A stretch of DNA of 64,000 nt from assembly GCA_015680685.1 (NCBI GenBank), contig MNCI01003632.1, positions 367,886 to 431,885 on the forward strand, written 5' to 3'. Each line of letters starts with the position of its first letter. The stretch's first letter is position 1. The stretch comes from Gnetum montanum (Eukaryota; Streptophyta; Gnetopsida; Gnetales; Gnetaceae). Of this stretch, positions 57,143-64,000 are shown piece by piece. A program made the translations under genes and the position numbers. The notes beneath the pieces are model-generated. The model searched no databases. It saw only the letters and a list, made by a program, of their open reading frames with translations, and had not been told where the DNA came from.

Positions 57143-57860
57143 AGATTTTTCCAATAGAATCTAATGAATAAATTTGAAGTACCAAGAATGCTCATATCAA
57201 AGAATCGACTCCATTTTACTAGTGCCACTTTCAAAAATCTCATGTTGCAACTTGGGGTAAATGATAAGTTAACCACACCATACCACCCCCAAGCAAATGG
57301 TCAAGCTGAAGTTACTAACCAGGAGATCACTAGAATATTGACTAGGATGGTTAGCAGGTTTAGAAAAGATTAGAGCACTAAGCTAAATGATGCTTTATGG
57401 ACTTATTGGATAACATGGAAACTACTCATAGGATATTCCCCATACGAGCTAGTCTATGGTCAGTTACCAATGCTTCTAATTAATGTAGAGCTTCAATCTT
57501 TAGCTACTGCCAGTTAACTTGATTTAGATTTAAGCTTAGCCTAAAAAGAATGTCTAATGAATCTAAATATATTAAATGAAAATAGGCTAGTAGAACTAAT
57601 GCACAATGAGGTCGATAAGAATTACTCCAAACAAAGGCATGTTGCAAAGATAAGATGAGTGTTGATACAACCAAGAGATAGGGTCCTTTATTATAATCCC
57701 ACTCATGTTCCTCAGAAATCCAAATTTCAAATGCTTTGGGAAGGACCTTACCATGTCCAAGAAATTTATCCTTTAGTTTCTCTACACATTTATCACCTTG
57801 TTAACATTTAGTAAGTTAAACTCTATTATGAATATCCTAATGTTCTTAAGGGATCTACCC
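57143..57860 (+). pseudogene. A2 integrase, second half
   Basis: NLMNKFEVPRMLISKNRLHF (second Asp region, D-N-G changed to KNR), LGVNDKLTTPYHPQANGQAEVTNQEITRIL (catalytic Glu kept, about 57310), KLNDALWTYWITWKLLIGYSPYELVYGQLPMLLI, then the C-terminal domain QPRDRVLYYNPTHVP, FQMLWEGPYHVQEIYPLVSLHI to about 57810. The open frame 57164-57373 is the cleanest integrase piece of subfamily A. Confidence 0.85.
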
Positions 57861-59379
57861 AATCTATCCAACTATCTTCTATTCATTCTCTTTTCCAATT
57901 GACCAATTTTGATTGTAGTCATGGGGCTGTCTATCTAGATACATAGGTACTTCTAAATTTTCATTGTCTTTTCATATTTCTACTTTATTGATACATTTTT
58001 TCCATTCTTTTATACTTTTCAATTTCTTAATAATATTGTACTTTCTTGACATTCTTCTAATTCTTTGTTGATTTCTCATTCTTTTAACATTTTTCATCTT
58101 TTTCATTCTTAATATCTTTTATAATTTTTCATACTTTGCTTTCATTTTACTTGTACATAGGTTTGTGAATTGTTAATAAAACACACCACAAATAAGGAAA
58201 GATGTGGTCCAATAAGGAGAAGATTTATCTATGTTATCAAGTCATAAGGGATTGATTATTTGTACAATGAGACCACAACATTCATCCATCCTTTCCAAGA
58301 AATAAGAGATTTTTACCATGGCCATAATGATATTCTTTTCCTAATAAAACTATGAATAAACCTGTGATCATTATGCTTGGATAGAAAAGTGAAGAACTAA
58401 GGGGGAATGTAAAGGATGTGACATCAAGGGGATTTGAAAAATCTCTTGGATCACTGCTGTATGCTCTATCATGTTGCTAAGATGGTAATAATATCTTGTA
58501 GATCTAATGAAAAAAGGGAGTAAGAGTACAATAAGTGTTGCCTTTTCATGTCACTGGAAAGACATGTTGCCCATGCTTGAAGGTAGATGGCTAATTTGAA
58601 ATTTCAAAAAAAAGTGCAATAAATAAACTCCTCCCTTGGACAAAACACCAAGGGATGATACTCCTTATAATGGTGATAGTTGTATGGTTGTGAATCTAAG
58701 AGGTGAAACAATGTGATGTCACTGGATGGTGGTTTGGACTTGGTTTGAATCTTGGATAGATAGGCTAATGATTACTTTAACCACCCATAAAACACAAGAA
58801 TTCATTATGCTTATGGTAAGACACCTCATGTCCCAATTCTCTGTAATCCTTTCTATGATCCATCTTACCTCACTATATATTTAATTATAATTCATGGTTC
58901 TGTATGACATAGTATTTTTTCCAACCTGGTGATGCTCATATGTGTGTTTTTCTCAATAGGTATTCATTACATTCAACTCCTTAAGTGCCTAAGAACACTT
59001 TTAGGCATGGCTATACAAGGGCATTAAGCATAGAAGCTTGCTTTGGGGAGGATCCACTTGTGTAACTCTTGTATTTCATACTTGGGGAACAATACCACAT
59101 CATCTTGAACCTTCCAAGAATAATAAATGTCAATAAATACTTCCCTTAACATCCACTAACTCTATTTATACACCAAAAATTCATTCCCTTCACATCCATC
59201 TTATCCATACTTAATAAACTTTTGTAGCCCGAGATTCCTTTATCATAGACTTTCAAAAATTATTTCTCAAAACTAGAGCATCATATCCACTGAAAGATCC
59301 TCTAGAAATGCTTCATATCTTCCAGAAATTTGATTTGACTCATATTTTTCTAAAAATTCCAAGGAAAATTTAAAATTTT
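57861..59379 (+). other. A2 noncoding 3' spacer (left arm of an inverted repeat)
   Basis: T-rich stretch of irregular TTTTTCATTCTTT repeats (57960-58160), then AAGGGGGAATGTAAAGGATG (58399-58418), a purine-rich run followed by TGTGACATCAAGG. From about 58433 to 59400 the sequence recurs inverted at 59870-60957. Homologous to A1 14045-15560 (opposite strand). It carries CATGTTGCCCATGCTTGAAGG and GGGAGGATCCACTTG-type words shared with B1 and B3. Confidence 0.7.
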
Positions 59380-59465
59380 CAAAGGTGATACCGTAGCTAC
59401 AATATCAGAGGTCTTAGAATATCGTATGTATGATATATGATCTACAATATCGCACATATAAATTT
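59380..59465 (+). promoter_or_regulatory. A2 internal promoter-like block
   Basis: GTGATACCGTAGC, ACAATATCAGAGG, GAATATCGTATG, TGATATATGATC and ACAATATCGCAC, then TATAAATTTAG at about 59456. Same layout as the LTR promoters and as the A1 block at 13970-14040. The ORF it would drive is cut off by the inverted repeat. Confidence 0.45.
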
Positions 59466-59869
59466 AGTATATATATGTGTGAGAGTTGGCCATTTTTTCT
59501 CATTCCTCAATTGCAAAGAATCAAGTTTTTGCCATTTTTTTCTTTCAGTAATCTAACACACTAACTTTTAGAGGTCATAACTTCACCGTTGTAGTTTTGG
59601 TTTCCAAAATTCATGAACCTTGTTAATCGTAGAGTTATCAACTTAGTCATGGAAGGAGGGGGAGGGTACTTAGTGTGATATCATTGAAATTTGGGCCATC
59701 AAACTCTAACACCCAAAAGATATCTTAAAGGGTAGGTATAAGGAAATAATAAGAATTCTATAATTTGTTAATCAAAGTAAGACCAAAAACACTTAAACAA
59801 TCCTCTTAATATACCATACCAACTATTTTAGGCCATAAACAAAAGCAAAATTGATAACTATGAAGCGTT
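59466..59869 (+). other. Loop between inverted spacer arms
   Basis: Noncoding. The left part is distantly similar to A1 13600-13970, the leader between the internal TATA box and the extra ORF (AAAATTCATGAACC; GGAGGGGGAGGG; GGTAGGTATAAGG). No ORF is recognised before the inverted arm begins. Confidence 0.45.
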
Positions 59870-60957
59870 ATTATGGTAACTACAATATCACCTTTGAAAA
59901 TTTCAAATTTTTCTTGGAATTTTTAGGAAAATATGAGGCAAATAAAATTTCTAAATGATATGAAGCATGTCTAGAGGGTTTTGAGTGGATATGATGCTCT
60001 AGTTATGGAAAATAATCATTGAAACTCTATGATAAAGAAATCATGGGCTACAAAAGTTTATTAAGTATGTATAAGATGGATGAGAAGGGAATGAATTTTT
60101 GGTATATAAACAAAGTTAGTGGATGTTAAGGGAAGTATTTATTGATATTTATTATTCTTGGAAGGTTCAAGATGACGTGGTATTTTTCCCCAACTATGAA
60201 ATACAAGAGTTACACAAGTGGGTCCTCCCCAAAGTAAGCTTCAATGCTTAATGCCCTTGTATAGCCACGGCTAAAAGTGTTCTTAGGCACTTAAGGAGTT
60301 AAATGTAATGAATACCTATTGAGAAAAACACACATATGAGCATCACTAGGTTGGAAAAATTACTCCATGTCATACAAAACCACAAGTTATAATTAAATAT
60401 ATAGTGAGGTGAGATGGATCATAGAAAGAATTATAGAGAATCAGGACATGAGGTGTCTTACCATAGGAATAATGAATTCTTGTGTTTTATGGGTGGTTAA
60501 AGTAATCATTAGCTTGTCTGTCCAAGATTCAAACCAAGTCTAGATCATTATCTAGTGACATTGCATAATTTCACCTCTTAGATTCACAACCATAAGACTA
60601 TCATCATTACAAGGAGTATCATCACTTGGTGTTTTGTCCAAGGGAGGAGTTTATTTATTGAAGTTATTTTTGTTTTCTTTTGAAATTTCAAAGTAGCCAC
60701 CTATCTTCAAGCATGGGTAACATGTATTTCTAATGGAACCCTCATAAATCTATTTTGTGCATAGATTTTATTTTTGGTTGTGTCAACCTTACTAGAGGAC
60801 TACCTTCAGGCATGGGTAACATGTCATTCTAGTGACATGGTAAGGAAACACTTATTATAATCTTACTTCCATTTTTCATTAGATATACAAAGATATTATT
60901 ACCACCTTAGCAACATGATAGAATAGACAACAATGATCTAAGAGATTTTACAAATAT
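59870..60957 (-). repeat. Inverted copy of the subfamily A spacer
   Basis: Reverse complement of 58433-59400 over nearly its whole length. Pairs that show it include GGTGTCTTACCATAGGAATAATGAATTCTTGTG (60460 area) against 58790-58830, and AACCTTCCAAGAATAATAAATG (59109) against 60160. Arm homology stops at 59870 on one side and about 60957 on the other, so this copy lacks the internal promoter and the first bases of the spacer. A1 14045-14980 has the same content and orientation as this arm. Confidence 0.8.
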
Positions 60958-61599
60958 TTGGTATTTTGAGATGATTGAAGTAGCTTCATTGTTTTAAAGG
61001 GTACTGCCTTAGTATTTGAATGAAGAAATTGTTAAATTTTTGAAAGCTTTGTAGAAGGTAATCTATGAAAACTATTAACTAGCCAAAATAGAGACTTGTA
61101 CTTTGTTGTTTACGTAGCATTTTTGGTAGTATAATAAGATTTTCTTTTATAATATTTTGTAGTTGTTGAATTGGAAATAGCTTTATTGTGAAGTGTTTCC
61201 TAATGTCAATTTATCTTTATTAAATACTTGAGATTTTACACAAATCTACTTTCTTTTCTTTCTCTTTCTAAGTCCATTGAATCCCTCTTGATTTCTAGTT
61301 TTCTTATATAATTTTCTCTTTGGAGGAAATTAGGAGTAGATTGGTAGAATTGCACTCAAATGTTTTTTGCAAAATTCTATTTGTTACAAGTAATGTACTA
61401 TAGGGAGAAAATAGAAATCTTCAAAAACTCGTAGTATTTGACAAAGATAGTTGAATTTCTTTTATGATAGCTAATTACAGTTTAATACACAACCCAACCA
61501 TTTCAACATTCATAACAGCAAACACATACTCACAACTAGTTCATTTTATAACTACTGAGTTTATTTAGAGGTATCTAGGCCTTAGTATTGTTGAAGACT
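60958..61599. other. Unassigned noncoding stretch
   Basis: A/T-rich, no open frame of note, no repeat shared with the rest of the window that I can see. Confidence 0.4.
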
Positions 61600-62156
61600 A
61601 GCAAGCACCCAGACCTTGTTTGAAGAAAACCTTTGATCCCATAACTTCCCAAGGTCATTAGACCATGAGGTAGCCCATGTTGGTGGTCACATCCCAAATG
61701 GTCATCAATAGGAAATAAGATTTTTATTTGTAGATTTAGCTAAGCCATTCCCTTAAGGATAAGAATTATAAGAATAAAATAGAAAGATGGATTTTTCTAA
61801 TGCCCATGTTATAAATTCTTCATATTAAAAAGCTACTCCATTTTCAGATACCAACACCTTAGGTAGACCAAAATGACTTAGAATCTAATCTTCCAAAAAC
61901 TTAATCACATCTAATGTTGAACTTTTCCTTAGACCCTTTTATTTAGACCATTTAGTAAAATAATTGGTAGCTATGAGAATAAACTTATGTTCAACTCATG
62001 AAGGAGTAATTGTGCTAATAAAATCTAAGCCCCATTGTTGAAATGGTTTATTTGTAATTACCAATTTTAAGGGAGATTTAGCCTTTTTAATCTTTGATCC
62101 ATGAATTTGACATTTGTAACATCTTTGAATTTTGAAACTAATATCTTCATACATAC
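61600..62156 (-). pseudogene. X1: integrase fragment of another Ty3/gypsy family
   Basis: Minus strand from 62145: RCYKCQIHGSKIKKAKSPL (Cys pair of the zinc finger), KPFQQWGLDFISTITPS (first catalytic Asp, about 62030), FILIATNYFTKW, LDVIKFLED, ILSHFGLPKVLVSENGVAF (second Asp changed to Glu, SENG) and GNGLAKSTNKNLI (Glu position changed to Lys, about 61730). The KPFQQWGLDFI/GNGLA-S-NK wording differs from both Athila-like and Tat pieces here. The N-terminal side is cut by the B4 LTR at 62157. Confidence 0.75.
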
Positions 62157-63101
62157 TGATGGGATGCAGATTGCACAAGTCGCGATATCGCGGCCGACGC
62201 GATATCGCGTCTTTCCCTGCAATATCGCGTACGCGATATCGCGGTCCGCCGCCATATCTATAAATAAGAGGTGGCACTCCCCTCATTTCTAATCCTAGGC
62301 ATAAAGTAGCGAAGCTCTAGCTGATTGATCACCCCAAAGATAGAATATTTTCCATGTGCCAGCAATAGGAGTCCCCCAAGTGAACGGTTCTTTATTCGAG
62401 CAGCTTTGTACCTGAACACAAGTTGTGTACGGAAATAAAGAAGAACTTTGTGGATAAACCTTGCAGTGCATGGATAGGTTTAATTAATATTATTTACTAC
62501 TTTCCTAGTGACACGGCATGAGTACGACTTGGTTATGAGCATTGACGAACGTGTACGGCTAGCCAAGGAATCGGCTACTCATCACGATAGTTTCTCTCAG
62601 CCTTTCCTCCTAGAACGTGGGACAAGTACAACTTGATTACAAGCATCTATGGATGTGTATGGCTAGTCAAGGAATCAGCTGCTTGTCAAACTTAGGGTAG
62701 TTAAGTGCCTTAGTATGACCACTTCAAGCACGTGCGTTACGTGCGGTGATCCCAGTAACGATTAGCGTTTGGTAGCCACAGTTGCACAGTTCAGGGTGTG
62801 TACGGAAAGTGGGAACAGATGTTGATGCTAGGACTTAGTGTTGTAGTTAGAGTTAGCTAGTTTCTCAACCCTTCACCCTCATAGCTTAGGAGATAAACCG
62901 AAAAATACTAAAAAAATCATATACCTCAGACTTGCTTAACCATACATCGTGACACATACAAGCAAGCCTGGGAAGACAACGAACGATTAACCCCAAGCGT
63001 TGCTTGTGGCGTTTAGGAATTTAGTCTATGGAGTTCAACCGGATTATGCGTGCTACACTCGTTTTGTATGGTTGAGTGTAGGGGTACCTCACCACTCATC
63101 A
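62157..63101 (+). repeat. B4 5' LTR (945 bp)
   Basis: Begins TGATGGGATG, ends CACTCATCA; the ends form the short inverted repeat TGATG/CATCA. TATA box at 62259. Contains a direct duplication of an approximately 60-80 bp piece around 62517-62590 and 62618-62690 (GACAAGTACAACTTG / GAGTACGACTTGG; GGCTAG.CAAGGAATC.GCT.CT), which is not seen in the other LTRs. Confidence 0.9.
62181..62266 (+). promoter_or_regulatory. B4 LTR promoter: CGCGATATCGCG array and TATA box
   Basis: Three perfect CGCGATATCGCG dodecamers (62181-62192; within ACGCGATATCGCGT at 62197-62210; 62232-62243) plus a half-site at 62222, which with its neighbour forms the perfect 18-bp palindrome ATATCGCGTACGCGATAT (62222-62239). 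TATAAATA follows at 62259-62266. The layout and spacing to the TATA box match the eroded GATATC arrays in the other LTRs, so this copy shows the likely ancestral motif. A protein-binding role is inferred. Confidence 0.75.
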
Positions 63102-63102
63102 T

Positions 63103-63121
63103 TGGCGACGTTGCCGGGGAC
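63103..63121 (+). other. B4 primer-binding site for tRNA-Asp
   Basis: TGGCGACGTTGCCGGGGAC matches TGGCGCCGTTGCCGGGG, the complement of the plant tRNA-Asp 3' end including CCA, with a single mismatch (C to A at position 6). Separated from the LTR by one T. Confidence 0.88.
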
Positions 63122-63244
63122 TAAGTGTTTTCTACGCCAATTTGAACACACGGGATATCACTCATATCGTTGTGAGCTTTAACGAACCTTCAAGTTAATC
63201 AGTTAATTAAGAACATAAATAATGGTAAATAGCACACCATTAGA

Positions 63245-64000
63245 ATGGCTTCTTCTCATGAAATCAACTCACATAAGGACAACACAGGAGATAGTCAGCA
63301 TCATACGCATAACCCAAATCAGCCATGTCCTAAACAATCTAAGGTCACATATACTCATCCTGATGAGTATGTCCCTGACTTTACTTTTATTCTCTATCAA
63401 GATGAGTAACTGCGATGGAGATATTTGCAAGGTAACATTGTGTTACCCCTAGATCGATCTGTCCCTAACATGCTTTTCTGTGCCTTAGCACAGATTGGCA
63501 TGCAAGAGCTATTTGCTGAATACGTTGCGGAAGATTATGACACAAGGGATTATCATCCCACAAATGCCCAACGTATTCGGGATGAAAGACAGGAGAGCCA
63601 ACATTCATTGTTGAAGGGCAAGGTCCCCCATGTCCTTAGTGAAATAGGAGACGAGGAACCCCTCACAATGGGTTTCTTAGAAAATGATGTTCCTCCTCCT
63701 CACAATGGTGAAGAGGTTAGGCATCAGGGCCTTCGATCAATTGTACATGCCATCGGCTCTGATCCCCGTGAGCACCAACTGTTCATGGTAGGAACAACCA
63801 CTCATACTAAGGATGGACACTTAGATCGTCACAACGATTAGGGCCAAAGCAGCCGAAGAGAAGGTAAGAAACATCGTCATGGTGATGGATCCCCTTCCTC
63901 TTCTCCTTTATCTCACCATTCATACTCTCCTTCCACATCTGGGCATAATCATTGTGAGCATAACGGAGAGGGTAAAAGTAAAAAGGAAAATGAAAGACCT
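63245..64000 (+). pseudogene. B4 gag, N-terminal part (two stops, open to window end)
   Basis: ATG at 63245 opens MASSHEINSHKDNTGDSQHH, followed by YTHPDEYVPDFTFILYQDE (63335-63406), a TAA stop at codon 55 where relatives have CAA (Gln), then LRWRYLQGNIVLPLDRSVPNML and a polar region rich in His, Glu and Asp. A TAG at codon 199 (63839) is probably a former CAG or GAG. The frame stays open for 53 more codons (HRHGDGSPSSSPLSHHSYSP, His/Ser/Pro-rich) to the edge. The capsid core should lie just beyond. This is the best preserved gag N-terminus in the window. The start agrees with B2 and, by homology, with the eroded starts of B1 and B3. Confidence 0.85.

Larger units (their letters stand above)
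62157..64000 (+). mobile_element. B4: 5' end of the youngest Athila-like element; runs off the window
   Basis: 5' LTR 62157-63101, PBS, leader, gag from 63245 open to the end of the window with two in-frame stops. CATAC (62152-62156) is the expected left target duplicate. The LTR and leader are markedly richer in C, G and CpG than every other element here, and the PBS is near-perfect, all consistent with recent insertion. The rest of the element and the 3' LTR lie beyond 64000. Confidence 0.9.

Noticed and set aside
57130-57160. AATAG at about 57153 as the missing TSD partner of A2 (left copy 39986-39990).
   Set aside because: The LTR ends by homology at 57129, 23 bp before it, and the intervening bases resemble a PBS, so the match is probably chance.
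58417-59869. The TGTGACATC.. segment after a purine-rich run, first read as the start of an LTR of a separate family (also at about 15030 on the minus strand).
   Set aside because: The homologous sequence lies inside complete elements B1 and B3 between integrase and the 3' LTR, and no CA-ended partner or TSD exists. It is the family's 3' spacer.
62157-62286. Minus-strand open frame running from the B4 LTR into the X1 integrase, which looks like a fusion protein.
   Set aside because: The N-terminal half is merely the palindromic LTR sequence read in frame; only 61600-62156 is integrase. The junction is the B4 insertion point.
1-64000. Host protein genes, tRNA or rRNA genes.
   Set aside because: Every recognisable coding stretch belongs to gag or pol or to the element-specific extra ORF. 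No cloverleaf with A/B boxes or rRNA-like segment was noticed by eye; a tRNA scan would settle this.

Overview
The window looks like intergenic DNA from a large-genome seed plant. It contains no recognisable host gene, tRNA or rRNA. Almost everything that can be named is a decayed Ty3/gypsy LTR retrotransposon, stacked and nested in both orientations, with intact 5-bp target duplications on two copies. The age of most copies, the CpG-poor decay and the nesting fit a gymnosperm-type genome, but the organism is an inference and not something the sequence proves.

Two lineages are present. Tat/Ogre-like pieces (T1, T2) occupy about 1-5150 and 19926-26275, both on the minus strand. T1 carries RT, two RNase H domains and integrase; T2 carries an LTR end, PBS, gag and protease. 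They share a 29-bp tandem repeat and could be two halves of one element split by later insertions. The rest belongs to one Athila-like family with LTRs of about 870-945 bp that begin TGAT and end ATCA, a PBS matching tRNA-Asp, and gag-PR-RT-RH-IN order. It falls in two subfamilies. Subfamily B (B1 26513-32639, B2 32640-39960, B3 41195-50627, B4 62157 to the window end) runs from integrase through a noncoding spacer to the LTR. Subfamily A (A1 9930-19925, A2 39991-57129 plus displaced parts to about 59870) has an extra module between spacer and 3' LTR: a second promoter-like block and a long coiled-coil ORF of about 900 codons.

Layout: 1-5150 T1 pol; 5210-7420 a diverged tandem array of about 185-bp period built on a quasi-palindrome; 7430-9929 unassigned; 9930-19925 A1, inserted minus strand, with RT-RH-IN deleted but gag, PR and the extra ORF kept; 19926-26275 T2; an 18-N gap; 26513-32639 B1, complete with TSD ATTGG but with most of pol deleted, inserted in the 3' spacer of B2; 32640-39960 B2 (minus); 39991 onward A2 (plus), interrupted in gag by B3 (41195-50627, TSD ATAGG); 55894-57142 a displaced ORF-LTR-PBS block sitting inside the A2 integrase; 57143-60957 integrase end and spacer, followed by an inverted copy of that spacer; 61600-62156 an integrase fragment of another family; 62157-64000 the 5' end of B4, the youngest-looking copy.

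The most interesting signals are: (1) the extra coiled-coil ORF of subfamily A with what looks like its own LTR-type promoter; (2) arrays of GATATC palindromes just upstream of the TATA box in nearly every LTR, whose undecayed form in B4 is CGCGATATCGCG; (3) the quasi-palindromic array of about 185-bp period; and (4) the out-of-order ORF-LTR-PBS block and the 1-kb inverted repeat at the right side. All proteins named here are broken by stops and frameshifts, mostly of the C-to-T or G-to-A kind, so they are annotated as pseudogenes.
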